Shown here one piece after another: positions 17,482-26,622 of a stretch of DNA of 64,000 nucleotides. Source of the stretch: CAZABP01 sp964483245 (GTDB lineage: Bacteria; Planctomycetota; UBA1135; UBA2386). The notes below the pieces were generated by a model. It was not told the DNA's origin and searched no databases. It saw only the letters and a list, made by a program, of their open reading frames with translations. The stretch lies in contig CAZABP010000002.1 in the NCBI GenBank assembly GCA_964483245.1, positions 169,441 through 233,440 of the forward strand. Reading direction: 5' to 3'. Position numbers and translations under genes: made by a program. Position 1 is the stretch's first letter; every line of letters starts with the position of its first letter.

Positions 17482-18816
17482 ATGCGTTCGGCAGGGGTTG
17501 GGATGCTGCTCCTCGTGGCCGGGGCGGTGACGGCGCAGACGCCGGAGCCAACGGCCCGCTTCGACACGTTCGGTTGGACGCGGCTGTTCGACGGTCGCTC
17601 GCTGTCGGGCTGGACCGAGGTTGGTGGGCGCTACGACGGCAATGCCGAGTGGCGCGTCGAGGATGGCGCGATCGTCGGCCGCCAGGGCAAAGGGGCGAAG
17701 GGTGGCCTGCTGTACACCGACCGGCGCTATGCGAACTTCGTCCTGAGTCTCGAGGTGAAGCTGAAGCACCCGTTCGACTCGGGCATCTTCGTGCGCATGG
17801 TCTCGCCGCCGGGCGGGAAGGGCGCGCAGATCACACTCGACGACCGGCCGGAAGGGGAGATCGCGGCGGTCTACTCGGACGGCTATCTGCAGCACAACCG
17901 GACCGGCGCCGCCCGTTGGCGGCGCGATGCATGGAACCGGGTCGAGGTGCGGTGCACCGGCCACGACATGCACCTCGAGGCGTGGCTGAACGGCACCAAG
18001 GTCACCGACTACCGCGTGCCGGATGGCACGCCGGACTTCGCGCGCAACGGGCGGATCGGGCTGCAGGTCCACGGTGGTGGCAACGCCGGACCGGACGCGT
18101 GCGCGATGTTCCGCGACGTGTATCTGCAGGAGCTGCCGTACTTCGACGACCGCCAGTTCGACTGTGATGCGTTCGGCTTCCTGACGCCGAACGAGGCGTC
18201 GGTGAAGGCCGGCTGGCGCGCGCTGTTCAACGGCAGCGACATGAGCGGCTTCGAGATCATCGGCGACCCGCGCGGTTACGAGACCGTCAGCGGCCAGCTG
18301 CTGTTCCCGCGCGGCTATGGCGACGGGTTCTGCTTCACGACCGAGGAGTTCGACGACTTCGAGCTGCGGCTCGACTTCCGGCTCGGCCGCGCTGCCAACA
18401 GCGGACTGTTCCTGCGCGGCAAACGCGGGGGCGGTGATCCGGCGTATTCCGGCTGCGAGATCCAGATCCTCGACGACTTCAACTTCGAGGCGGACAACCG
18501 CTACAAGCTGCGGCCGACGCAGTTCTGCGGCAGCCTGTATGCGGCGGCGCCGCCGATCGTGAAGGATGCGCTGAACCCGCCCGGGATGTGGAACACGTAC
18601 CTCGTGCGCTACGAGGGCTCGCGGCTGCGCGTCGAGCTGAACGGGTTCGAGCTGTACGACCTCGACACGCACGCGCTGAAGGCGTCGCCGCCGTTCCAGG
18701 AGCGGCCACAGCGCGGCTTCATCGGCCTGCAACGGCACACGCCGTCCCAGGTCGAAGGGAAGTACTTCGCGACGTTCCGGAACTTCTACATCCGGCCGTT
18801 GCCGCGGCAGCGCTGA
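17482..18816 (+). CDS. Secreted protein with two DUF1080 (3-keto-disaccharide hydrolase-type) domains
   Basis: A 444-residue secreted protein. The signal peptide is MRSAGVGMLLLVAGAVTAQ; an ATG at 17464 would add six residues. Domain one (about residues 35-215) starts RLFDGRSLSGWTEVGG and has the concanavalin-like strands FDSGIFVRM and WNRVEVRCTG. Domain two (about 235-440) starts ALFNGSDMSGFEII and repeats the plan (NSGLFLRGK, GCEIQILDD, WNTYLVRYEG). DUF1080 proteins are abundant in planctomycetes, and some hydrolyse 3-keto glycosides. Two full copies in one chain hint at binding or cutting a larger glycan. Catalytic residues could not be identified by eye. Confidence 0.88.
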   Translation: MRSAGVGMLLLVAGAVTAQTPEPTARFDTFGWTRLFDGRSLSGWTEVGGRYDGNAEWRVEDGAIVGRQGKGAKGGLLYTDRRYANFVLSLEVKLKHPFDSGIFVRMVSPPGGKGAQITLDDRPEGEIAAVYSDGYLQHNRTGAARWRRDAWNRVEVRCTGHDMHLEAWLNGTKVTDYRVPDGTPDFARNGRIGLQVHGGGNAGPDACAMFRDVYLQELPYFDDRQFDCDAFGFLTPNEASVKAGWRALFNGSDMSGFEIIGDPRGYETVSGQLLFPRGYGDGFCFTTEEFDDFELRLDFRLGRAANSGLFLRGKRGGGDPAYSGCEIQILDDFNFEADNRYKLRPTQFCGSLYAAAPPIVKDALNPPGMWNTYLVRYEGSRLRVELNGFELYDLDTHALKASPPFQERPQRGFIGLQRHTPSQVEGKYFATFRNFYIRPLPRQR

Positions 18817-18832
18817 CGGGCTGGAGATCCGC

Positions 18833-19342
18833 TCAGCGCGGACGCAGGCCGGAGGCGACGATCGTCAGGTTGCCCGCCTCGTCCTTCTCCGCCTTGCCGC
18901 GCACGACGACGGTCGACAGGTGGTCGATGCCGTGGAATCCGCGGACGGTGCCTTGGATCGGCTGGCCATTCGCGCGCAGCTCGACCAGCGCGACACCGGA
19001 CTTCAACGCCGCGACGTCCTCGCAGCAGTAGTCCCACGGGGTGTCGCAATGGTCCTCCCCCTTCTCGGCCTCCATGTCCTTGCACGACTTCAGCTTCAGG
19101 TCGGCGAGCTGGAACGCGGCGAGACCCGGGACGAACTCCTTGACCTTGCCGACGACGACGACGTCGTCACCGGTCTTGCGCACCGCGCGTGCGTCGCGCA
19201 CCGAGCCGGCATCCGGCACGTCGGCCGCGAGCAGGAACGTGGCGGGGATCGCGTTGGCCGGTGGCGGTGCCGGCGGGGTGTCACCACCACAGGCGACCGC
19301 GAGCAGCAGGAACGTCAGAGCAGCAGTTCGCATCGTTGTCAT
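18833..19342 (-). CDS. Small lipoprotein at the end of the ABC export operon
   Basis: A 169-residue protein with lipoprotein signal MTTMRTAALTFLLLAVAC (lipobox LAVAC) followed by a Pro-rich linker. The body (DDVVVVGKVKEFVPGLAAF; VALVELRANGQPIQGTV; HLSTVVVRGKAEKDE) looks like a small beta-barrel, possibly OB-fold. It contains four Cys (CKDMEAE, HCDTPWDYCC) that may form disulfides or bind a metal. The ATG at 19342 lies in an ATGA overlap with the upstream permease, so it is the last gene of the operon; a second ATG at 19333 is possible. No function is recognised. Its place suggests an accessory part of the exporter. Confidence 0.75.
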   Translation of the reverse strand: MTTMRTAALTFLLLAVACGGDTPPAPPPANAIPATFLLAADVPDAGSVRDARAVRKTGDDVVVVGKVKEFVPGLAAFQLADLKLKSCKDMEAEKGEDHCDTPWDYCCEDVAALKSGVALVELRANGQPIQGTVRGFHGIDHLSTVVVRGKAEKDEAGNLTIVASGLRPR

Positions 19343-20514
19343 CTTTCGGCCAGGGCCGTCGCGATTGGAAGGCGCAGGACTCGCACGAGGGCTGGGATGG
19401 TACCGAGAAACCCGAGCAGCAGGGCGCCGATCGAGCCGGCGAGCACCGCGACTGCGTCCACCTCGAGCGCGAAGGCGCTCATCGCGAGGCGGACCGCACC
19501 ACCATCGACCAGCAGCCGTGCCAGCAGCACCCCGGCGAGCGCGCCGAAGGCCGCCAGCACGAGCGCCTCGGTCAACAACGAACGTGCCAGCGCCAGTCCC
19601 GAGTAGCCGATCGTGCGCAGCGCGGCGAGCTCGCGCGTGCGGTCGGCGACCGCCGTCATCATCGTCGTGGCGCCGCCGAACATCGCAGCCGCCGCGATCA
19701 TCGCGCAGAGTGCCCACGCCAGGAGACGCATCGGTGCGAGCCAGGCGGCGGCTTCGGCGTAGTAGACCTCGCTCGGGATCGCTACCAGTTCGAGGTCGAG
19801 CCGGCGCCGCGCGAACAGGTCGAGCGCCGGGAGTGCCTGCGGCGACTCGAGCCGGATGAACAGCGCCGACACATCGTCGCGCCGCGAGTGGCTCTGTACG
19901 TCGACCAGCGGCGCCCAGATCTCCGCCGCCGTCGTCGTGCCGGGCGCGGCGAAGCGGCCGACCACGGTGAACGTTCCGTTCTCGAACCGCAGCCGCGAGC
20001 CGATCGCGACCTGCGCCTGTGGCACGCCGAGGTTCGCAGCGACCAGCTCGCCGACCACGACCTCGCCAGGACCCGGCAGCCGTCCCTCGACCAGCGTCAC
20101 GATGTCGTGCACCAGGAACGCGCGCGGTGTGACCCCACGCACGAACGCGCGCAGGGCCGGCTCGTCGTCCGGCCCGCTCTCGCCGAGCCGCACGTTGGTG
20201 CCGAAGTGGATCTCCGGGCTCACCAGCGCGACGTCGCCCATGCGGGCGATGCCGGGCACGCTGGCGGCGATCACCTCGGCAGCCTGCGGCGAGACCGTCG
20301 AGCGCACGACGTCGCGCTCGGCGACGCTGGACAGCACGATCACCAAGTCCGGATCGCCGGCGGTGCGCAGGCTGGTGTCGAGATTGCGCGCGAACGCCGC
20401 GGTCGCCGCGATCAGCGCGGCGACCAGCATGCCGGACAGCCCGGTCAGCAGCGTGCGCAGCGGCCGGCGGCCGAGATTGCGCAGCGCGTACTCCAGCGGC
20501 AGCCGCGAACGCAT
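19339..20514 (-). CDS. ABC transporter permease, FtsX/MacB family (second permease)
   Basis: A 391-residue inner-membrane protein with the FtsX/MacB plan: one N-terminal membrane helix (RPLRTLLTGLSGMLVAALIAA), a large periplasmic domain (residues about 45-265), then three C-terminal helices including TRELAALRTIGYSGLALARS, the coupling motif that contacts the ATPase. It begins two bases after the stop of the other permease. A pair of distinct permeases with one ATPase, an adaptor and a TolC-like protein indicates a heterodimeric MacB/LolCE-like machine that moves lipoproteins, peptides or toxins out of the inner membrane. Confidence 0.92.
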   Translation of the reverse strand: MRSRLPLEYALRNLGRRPLRTLLTGLSGMLVAALIAATAAFARNLDTSLRTAGDPDLVIVLSSVAERDVVRSTVSPQAAEVIAASVPGIARMGDVALVSPEIHFGTNVRLGESGPDDEPALRAFVRGVTPRAFLVHDIVTLVEGRLPGPGEVVVGELVAANLGVPQAQVAIGSRLRFENGTFTVVGRFAAPGTTTAAEIWAPLVDVQSHSRRDDVSALFIRLESPQALPALDLFARRRLDLELVAIPSEVYYAEAAAWLAPMRLLAWALCAMIAAAAMFGGATTMMTAVADRTRELAALRTIGYSGLALARSLLTEALVLAAFGALAGVLLARLLVDGGAVRLAMSAFALEVDAVAVLAGSIGALLLGFLGTIPALVRVLRLPIATALAER

Positions 20515-20516
20515 CG

Positions 20517-21662
20517 TCAGCTCGCGGCGAGCGCCGGTGCGATCGGTTCGCGGGCAGCGAGGACGGCAGGTGCGGTGCCGGCCAGCACGCCGGTCGCCAA
20601 CGCGAGCCCGGCGCCGGCAGCGACGACCTCCCAGGTCAGCCGGAACTCGACGCTGACCCCCTCGACTCCGATCGCGAGCGGGAACAGCTGCAGCAGCAGG
20701 AACGCGGCGCCGACGCCGAGCGCTGCGCCGATGGCCGCGAGCGCGAGCGCTTCGCCGAGCACGAGCTGCACGACATGTCCGGCGCGGTAGCCGAGTGTGC
20801 GCAGCACGGCGAACTCGCTGCGCCGTTCGTGCACCGCCATCAACACCGTGTTGCCGACCAGCGCCAGCGCCACCAACACGCAGGCGAGCCCTAGCCAGCG
20901 TGCGAGACCGAGCAGCTCCTGCAGGTCGCGCGTCGCCGATTCGAGGAAGGCGAGCTTGCTGCGCGTGTCGGTCGGCTCCTCGGCCGTCGCGAACAGCGCG
21001 TCGATCTCGCGCGAGATCCGCTCGGCGGCGCCGGCATCCTCGATCTGCACCTCGAACTGCGTCACGGTGCCGAGTCGGTCGACCGGGCCGGCGCGCTGCA
21101 GGAACTCGAGGTGCGTCAGGATCACGCCTTCTTCGACCGGCTCTGGTGAAGCGAATACCCCGGCGACGTCGACGGTCACGTTGCCGAGCCGGAACTTGTC
21201 CCCCGGCGACAGCCCGCGCCGCTCGGCGAACGCACGCCCGAGCAGCGCGGCGTCGTGCTGCCGGCGGAACCGGTCCGGATCGCCGGCGACGATCTCCAGC
21301 TCGCGCGCGTCGAACAGACGGTCGATCGGTGCACCCTGGAACGCGACCAGATCGAGGCTCGCGCGGCAGTTGTTGAGGAACACCTTGACCGGGAGCACGC
21401 TGCGCACGCCCTCGATCCGCTCGATCTGCGCGGTGTAGCGCTCCGGCAGGAACGACGTCTGCGGGCAGTACCGGTTCTGCCGGTAGACGACCAGCGTGCG
21501 CGCCGCCTCGCTACCGCTGAGCGCGCGCCGGAAGCCCTCGCTGAGACTCTCGACCAGGACCAGCAGCAGCATCGCCGACGCGACGCCGCCGAGCGTCAAC
21601 AGCGCGCGGCCACGGCGGCGCAGCGCGTTGTGCCGGATCAGGCGGGTGATGCCACCGTTCAT
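20517..21662 (-). CDS. ABC transporter permease, FtsX/MacB family (first permease)
   Basis: A 381-residue permease with the same plan as its neighbour: N-terminal helix (ALLTLGGVASAMLLLVLVES), a periplasmic MacB-type core domain, and C-terminal helices with HERRSEFAVLRTLGYRAGHV, the conserved cytoplasmic coupling segment. A second helix pair is rich in Gly and Ala (ALGVGAAFLLLQLFPLAIG). It overlaps the ATPase gene by four bases (ATGA at 21659-21662) and is followed two bases later by the second permease, so all three should be made in fixed ratio. The substrate is not predictable from sequence. Confidence 0.93.
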   Translation of the reverse strand: MNGGITRLIRHNALRRRGRALLTLGGVASAMLLLVLVESLSEGFRRALSGSEAARTLVVYRQNRYCPQTSFLPERYTAQIERIEGVRSVLPVKVFLNNCRASLDLVAFQGAPIDRLFDARELEIVAGDPDRFRRQHDAALLGRAFAERRGLSPGDKFRLGNVTVDVAGVFASPEPVEEGVILTHLEFLQRAGPVDRLGTVTQFEVQIEDAGAAERISREIDALFATAEEPTDTRSKLAFLESATRDLQELLGLARWLGLACVLVALALVGNTVLMAVHERRSEFAVLRTLGYRAGHVVQLVLGEALALAAIGAALGVGAAFLLLQLFPLAIGVEGVSVEFRLTWEVVAAGAGLALATGVLAGTAPAVLAAREPIAPALAAS

Positions 21663-22333
21663 CGGGCTTCGACGACCCCCTTGTCGAGATGGCGGACCGT
21701 GGTGCCGTGTGCCGCCGCGCGCGGATCGTGCGTCACCATGACGATCGTCTTGCCGAGCTCGGTGTGCAGGCGGTCGAGCAGCGCGAGGGTCCCCTCGGCG
21801 GCGGCATGGTCGAGATCCCCGGTCGGTTCGTCGGCGACCAACAGCGGAGGATCCGCCACGATCGCGCGCGCGATCGCGACGCGCTGCTGCTGGCCACCGC
21901 TGAGCTGCTTGGGCAGGTGGTCGGCGCGGTCGAGCAGGCCGACGGCCTCGAGCGCGGTCGCGACACGGCGGTGCCGGTCGGCGCGCGACAGCTTCTGCAG
22001 GAACAGCGGCAGCTCCACGTTTTCGTAGGCGGTCAACACCGGCACCAGGTTGTCGAGCTGGAAGATGTAGCCGACGTGCTGCGCGCGCCAGTCGGCGAGC
22101 GCCGCGGCCGACAATGCGGCGAGGTCCTGGCCGCCGACACGGACCGTGCCGGTGTCCGGATGGTCGATGCCGGCAAGCAGATTCAGCAGCGTGGTCTTGC
22201 CGCTGCCGGACGGACCGAGCAGCACGAAGAACTCGCCGCGCTCGATCTGCAGCGTCACGTCGAGCAGCGGGGTCACGCGGTGTTCACCGCGCGTGTAGCT
22301 CTTCGTCACGTCCTCCAGCTGGATGAACCCCAT
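21659..22333 (-). CDS. ABC transporter ATP-binding protein (LolD/MacB type)
   Basis: A 224-residue ATPase with all expected motifs: Walker A GPSGSGKTTLL, Q-loop FQLDNLVPVLTAYENV, signature LSGGQQQRVAIARA, Walker B LLVADEPTGDLD and the H-loop VTHDPRAA. The aromatic start FIQLEDVTKSYTRGEHRV and the QQQR signature place it with LolD, MacB and FtsE, which power mechanotransmission rather than substrate passage through the membrane. It sits three bases after the adaptor gene and overlaps the first permease gene. Confidence 0.96.
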   Translation of the reverse strand: MGFIQLEDVTKSYTRGEHRVTPLLDVTLQIERGEFFVLLGPSGSGKTTLLNLLAGIDHPDTGTVRVGGQDLAALSAAALADWRAQHVGYIFQLDNLVPVLTAYENVELPLFLQKLSRADRHRRVATALEAVGLLDRADHLPKQLSGGQQQRVAIARAIVADPPLLVADEPTGDLDHAAAEGTLALLDRLHTELGKTIVMVTHDPRAAAHGTTVRHLDKGVVEAR

Positions 22334-22336
22334 CGG

Positions 22337-23827
22337 TCACTGCTCCACGATGCGGACCGCACTGCCGGCAGCGAGCGAGGCGCCTGGCGTCACGATCCGG
22401 TCGATGACCTTGTCGGTCAGGTTCAGACCGGAGGCAACCTGGACCTCGTCGCCGCCGCGCGCGCCGAGCGTCAGCTCGCGGCGCGCGGCGCGGCCGTCCG
22501 GATCGACGACCCAGACGGCGCTGTCGCGTACCACGCGCGCCGGGATCCGGAGTCCGCCACCGGCGGCAGGCGTCGTGGCAGCGTCACCGGCGAGGAACTG
22601 GACCTGGCACAGCATGTCCGGACGCAGCCACTCGTCGGCATCGGTCACGCGCACGTGCACCTGCAGCGTCACCTTCTGGATGTCGGCCATCTGCACGATC
22701 CGGATCACTTCGCCGTGGTACGGCTGGTTCGGGCGCGTCTCGGCCAGGATTCTCGCGTGTTGGCCGGCGAACGCCTTGGCGACGTCGGCCTGCGGCACGT
22801 CGACGCGGACCCGCACGTGCGCCGGATTCCACAGCGTGCAGACCGGTTCCGGCGCGCCGACCGCACTGCCCGGCATCGCGAGCCGCTGCAGCACGAGGCC
22901 GGCAGCGGGCGCCCGGACCGTCATCCGGTTCAGGCGGAGCTCCGCTTCGGCGACCGCGACGGCGGCGCGTTCGCGGGCTGCGAGTGCAGCGGCGTTCTGC
23001 TCGCGCGCGACCGCGAGCCGCAGGCGGTCGGCGAAGCGGAGCTCGAGGTCCTTCGCGGCGCGAGCCGCGCGCGCGCGTGCGGCGCCGAGGGCACCTTCGG
23101 CAGTCGCTACGGCAGCGTGCAGGTCGGCAAGCTCCGCCTCGGCCGCGGCGAGCCGCGCCTGCGCCAGCTCGACCTGGCGCGGGCCGGACGAGCCCTGCTC
23201 GCGCAGGTATTGCTGCAGCGTCAGCTCCTCCTGCGCGACTTCGAGGTTCGCTTCGCCGCCACGCACCGCGGCGCGGCGTTGCTCGAGCTCCGCGCGGCGC
23301 GCCTCGAGCTCCGCCTTGGCGACGGCATCCGCCTCGGTGACCGCCAGCGCCTGCGCGAACTCGTCGCGCGCGATCTCATCGGCGGCCTGCGCCTCGGCCA
23401 GTTTCGCGTCCGCCATCGCGAGCTCCTGCCGTGCAGCAGCCATCGCGAGTTCCGCGTCGGCGGCGACCAGCTGCGCGACCGGCTGGTCGGCTTCGACGCG
23501 GTCGGATTCCTGCACCAGCACCTCGGCGACGATCCCGGGTGCGAGCGGTGTCACCGTGATCGGGAACGGATCCGGCTCGACCCAGCCGGCGGCTTGGAAC
23601 GCGGGCCGGCCGGCCGCGACGGCGGTCGTTCCGCCCGGGGTGGGGCGGACGACGGTGACTTCGATCTGCGTCCGCAGCGAATCGCCGAGGCTCCAGACCA
23701 ACACGGCTGCGAACCCGACCAGAAGCAGCCCGGCGACGACATAGCGCAGCACGCCGCGGCGCGGCGGCGGCAGCTCGGCCGCGCGGCGCAGGGCCTGCAG
23801 GTCGACATTGGGATTGACGGTCGTCAC
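22337..23827 (-). CDS. HlyD/MacA-type adaptor of the ABC exporter
   Basis: A 496-residue membrane fusion protein. The GTG start at 23827 overlaps the TolC-like stop as GTGA. A cytoplasmic N-terminus (VNPNVDLQALRRAAELP) precedes one membrane helix (VLRYVVAGLLLVGFAAVLVW). Then come a barrel-sandwich half (ITVTPLAPGIVAEVLVQESD), a very long Ala/Glu coiled-coil hairpin of about 200 residues, the second half (RMTVRAPAAGLVLQRL), a beta-barrel and a membrane-proximal domain. The hairpin is longer than in the RND adaptor of this window and should reach the TolC-like channel. It bridges the ATPase-permease complex to the outer membrane. Confidence 0.92.
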   Translation of the reverse strand: MTTVNPNVDLQALRRAAELPPPRRGVLRYVVAGLLLVGFAAVLVWSLGDSLRTQIEVTVVRPTPGGTTAVAAGRPAFQAAGWVEPDPFPITVTPLAPGIVAEVLVQESDRVEADQPVAQLVAADAELAMAAARQELAMADAKLAEAQAADEIARDEFAQALAVTEADAVAKAELEARRAELEQRRAAVRGGEANLEVAQEELTLQQYLREQGSSGPRQVELAQARLAAAEAELADLHAAVATAEGALGAARARAARAAKDLELRFADRLRLAVAREQNAAALAARERAAVAVAEAELRLNRMTVRAPAAGLVLQRLAMPGSAVGAPEPVCTLWNPAHVRVRVDVPQADVAKAFAGQHARILAETRPNQPYHGEVIRIVQMADIQKVTLQVHVRVTDADEWLRPDMLCQVQFLAGDAATTPAAGGGLRIPARVVRDSAVWVVDPDGRAARRELTLGARGGDEVQVASGLNLTDKVIDRIVTPGASLAAGSAVRIVEQ

Positions 23828-25182
23828 GGGACCGGCTCCGGACCGAGCAGCTCGCCGAGTTCGAGGCGCGCGAGTCCAGCGTCGCGCTCGGCCTGGGCGA
23901 CGAACGCGATCGCTTCGAGCCGCATCACCAGCGCCGCGGTCCATGCCATCGCATCCTGCGGATCCACGTCGAAGCGCGCGCGTGCCGCGGCCCAGGCGCG
24001 GCGCGCGGCGTCGTCGCGCGCCGGCACGTGCTCGCGCAGGATCTCGTCGGCGCGGGCGGCGCGTTCCCGCGCGGCGGCGATCGCGTTCCATTGGGCGAGC
24101 AACGCGTCCTCGACGGCGACCCGCGTGCGCGCGCGCTCCGCGACCGCCTGGTCGACCGCAGCATCGACGGCGCTCGGCCACGGCAGCCGGAACTCGAGCA
24201 TGCCACCCCACAGCGTGTCGCCCGGCTGCACACGCACGTCCGGCCCGAGGAACAGATCCGGCCACGCGCTCGCGGCGGCGTTGCGGACGCCGGCCTCGGC
24301 GACCGCGTGCTGCAACAGCAGTGGGCGAAGCTCCGGATGCCGCGTCAGCAGATCGTGATCGCCCGGGGTCGCGGGACGCGGTCGTGACCGGATCCGCGCC
24401 AGCGTCGCGCGGCTGACTTCGGTCAGCGGTGGCGCCTGCGGCGCGAGCCCGGCTGCGCGCGCGAGCTCCGCCAACATCCGGGCCAGCTCGGTGTGGGTCG
24501 TAGCGAGCTCGTGCTGCAGCCGATGCCCGACGGCGGCCGCGGCAGCAGCCGGCGCGGCGCCGATCCAGCCGCGCTCGCCGAGCAGCTCGGCGCGGCGCAG
24601 CCCATTGGCAGCTTCGAGCTGCAGCGCCTGCAGCTCGCGTTGCTGCACGCGGACTGCGGCGACGCCGACGCGAGCGCGGTCGACCGCGAACGTCGCGCGC
24701 CACAGCGCCCGTTCGAGCCGCGCCAGCGCGGCGCGCCGTTCGGCATCGGCGAGCTCGCGCGCGGCAGCCGACTTGCCGATCCCGAGGATCCCGAGCAGGT
24801 CGAACGTCATCTGCAGTTCGGTCTCGCGGTCGGGGTTCTCGAGGTCCATGTTCATGACCTCGCCCATCGACGGGAGCGGTTGCCCGCTGACGCGCAGCGC
24901 GGCGTCGCTGACGGCGAGCTCGGCGCGCGCCGCGCGCACGTCGGGGTGGTACAGGATCGCGCACAGATGCCACAGCGCGTCGCCGTCGGCGTCGCCGGCC
25001 TGCGCCGGATCCGGCCGCGGGAACGGCAACGGACCGAACTCGGCCAGCTCCAGGGCCTGCGCCAGCGTGCGCGGATCCGTCGCGCGTTGGCGCAGCTCGG
25101 CGGCGACTGCGGCCGGATCGATCGGATCCGGTGGGGCGCTGCAGGCGCAGGCCAGCAGGAGCGGGAGCGTCGCGGGCTTCAC
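23824..25182 (-). CDS. TolC-like outer-membrane efflux protein
   Basis: A 452-residue protein, GTG start overlapping the glutaredoxin stop (GTGA, 25179-25182). The lipoprotein-like signal is MKPATLPLLLACACSAPP. The rest is almost entirely helical with two similar halves, as in TolC: LWHLCAILYHPDVRAARAELAV in repeat one and LLTRHPELRPLLLQHAVAEAG in repeat two. PWPSAVDAAVDQAVAERARTR matches the strand-to-helix turn of outer-membrane efflux proteins. Overall similarity to classical TolC looks low, so it may be specialised for this exporter. It is followed directly by its adaptor. Confidence 0.85.
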   Translation of the reverse strand: MKPATLPLLLACACSAPPDPIDPAAVAAELRQRATDPRTLAQALELAEFGPLPFPRPDPAQAGDADGDALWHLCAILYHPDVRAARAELAVSDAALRVSGQPLPSMGEVMNMDLENPDRETELQMTFDLLGILGIGKSAAARELADAERRAALARLERALWRATFAVDRARVGVAAVRVQQRELQALQLEAANGLRRAELLGERGWIGAAPAAAAAAVGHRLQHELATTHTELARMLAELARAAGLAPQAPPLTEVSRATLARIRSRPRPATPGDHDLLTRHPELRPLLLQHAVAEAGVRNAAASAWPDLFLGPDVRVQPGDTLWGGMLEFRLPWPSAVDAAVDQAVAERARTRVAVEDALLAQWNAIAAARERAARADEILREHVPARDDAARRAWAAARARFDVDPQDAMAWTAALVMRLEAIAFVAQAERDAGLARLELGELLGPEPVP

Positions 25183-25439
25183 GTCCCGGCGAGGACTCGC
25201 TTCAGCTCACCGCGGGCCTGCAGCGCTTCGAGATCGCTGCGGCCGCCGATCGGCCGGCCGTCGACGACGACCAACGGCACGGTCGTGTGGCCCGGCTTGA
25301 TCGCGGCCGTGAACGCGCGCCGGTCCGGATGGTCGTCGAGGTAGATCTGTTCGAACGGCACGCCCTGCTCGCGCAGCAGGGTCTCCGCTGCGATGCAGTG
25401 CGGGCACTGCTCGATGCGATACATCGTGACCTTGGCCAT
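25179..25439 (-). CDS. Glutaredoxin
   Basis: An 86-residue thioredoxin-fold protein with redox motif CPHC (Cys12, Cys15), the cis-proline segment TTVPLVVVDG and GGRSDLEALQARGEL, which matches the glutathione-binding end of small glutaredoxins. Glutaredoxins reduce disulfides or mixed glutathione disulfides in the cytoplasm. The ATG at 25439 is preferred; a GTG at 25448 would add three residues. It is the first gene of the seven-gene export operon and overlaps the TolC-like gene by four bases, which is odd for a cytoplasmic redox protein. A divergent oxidoreductase gene starts 107 bases upstream. Confidence 0.92.
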   Translation of the reverse strand: MAKVTMYRIEQCPHCIAAETLLREQGVPFEQIYLDDHPDRRAFTAAIKPGHTTVPLVVVDGRPIGGRSDLEALQARGELKRVLAGT

Positions 25440-25545
25440 GGCCGCCACAGAGTAGGGCCGGGCGCGGGATTATTCCCAGCGCGGGGATGCGCAGCCGGGC
25501 TGCACCGGCTAAGCAGCCGCAGCAACCACGAGTGCCCGCAGCGTC

Positions 25546-26580
25546 ATGCCCACTTCTTCGACACTCGGCGTCGGCATCCTCGGGACCGGCTGGGTCGCCG
25601 GCGCCCACATCGACAACTTCCAGCGCATTCCGGGGTGCGCCGTGCGCGCCGTCTGCTCGCGCGAGCGGGATCGCGCCGCGGCCAAGATCGCGGCCCACGG
25701 GCTCGACGCGCGGCCGTATGGCGACTACGCGGCGATGCTCGCCGCCGACGACGTGCAGATCGTCGTGATCTGCACGCCGAACCGGAACCATCCGGACGAG
25801 ACGATCGCGGCCGCGCGGGCCGGCAAGCATGTCGTGATCGAGAAGCCGGTCGCGCTGGATCGCGAATCGTTGCGCCGGATGGTCGACGAGGTCGCACGCG
25901 CCCGCGTGCTGACCAGCGTCTGCTTCGAGCTGCGATGGATCGGGCTGTTCCGCAACATCAAGGCGATGCTGGCGGACGGGTTGATCGGGCGGCCGTTCTA
26001 CGCCGAGACGGGATACTTCCACGGCTGCGGACCGTGGTATCCGCAGTACCCGTGGAATCGTCTGCGCGCGATGGCCGGCGATGCGCTGTTGACGGCCGGC
26101 TGCCATGCGCTGGATGGGATGCTGTGGCTGCTCGATGACCGTGTGGTCGAAGTCGCCGCGATGAGCAACACCAGCCGCGGCAACCCACTCGACTATGAGT
26201 ACGACCCGAACCTCGTCGCCATCCTGAAGTTCGGGAGCGGCACGGTCGGCAAGGTCGCCGCGAGCCTCGAGTGCAGCCAGCCGTATCTGTTCCCGGTGTT
26301 GATCCAGGGGGAGCGCGGCACGATCCACAACGACCAGGTCAGCACGTTGGCCTGGCCCGGGCTTCGGAGCGGCCAATGGGCGCGCGTGCCGACCGCGCTG
26401 CCGGACTCGGGCGACGTGCACGACCACCCGTATCTCGGGCAGCTCAGCTACTTCGTCGACTGCATCCGGCGCGGCGAGCGGCCGCACAACGACCTGGCGG
26501 CCTGCGCGCACGTGCACGAGGTCATGTTTGCGATCCAGGACGCGATCGCGCAGCAGCGGACCGTCGTGGTGCCCGCGTGA
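25546..26580 (+). CDS. Gfo/Idh/MocA family oxidoreductase
   Basis: A 344-residue NAD(P)-dependent dehydrogenase of sugars or inositol-like substrates. The Rossmann start is LGVGILGTGWVAGAHIDNF. VVICTPNRNHPDETIAAARAG and HVVIEKPVAL are the family blocks, with the EKP lysine expected in catalysis. LLTAGCHALDGMLWLL and NTSRGNPLDYEYDPN belong to the C-terminal substrate domain. No signal peptide, so cytoplasmic. It stands alone between the divergent export operon and a convergent lipoprotein gene, and no sugar cluster surrounds it. The substrate is unknown. Confidence 0.92.
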   Translation: MPTSSTLGVGILGTGWVAGAHIDNFQRIPGCAVRAVCSRERDRAAAKIAAHGLDARPYGDYAAMLAADDVQIVVICTPNRNHPDETIAAARAGKHVVIEKPVALDRESLRRMVDEVARARVLTSVCFELRWIGLFRNIKAMLADGLIGRPFYAETGYFHGCGPWYPQYPWNRLRAMAGDALLTAGCHALDGMLWLLDDRVVEVAAMSNTSRGNPLDYEYDPNLVAILKFGSGTVGKVAASLECSQPYLFPVLIQGERGTIHNDQVSTLAWPGLRSGQWARVPTALPDSGDVHDHPYLGQLSYFVDCIRRGERPHNDLAACAHVHEVMFAIQDAIAQQRTVVVPA

Positions 26581-26622
26581 CCTGACAGATTGGCGCGACT
26601 TTTCTCGTCAGACGAGTCGGAG

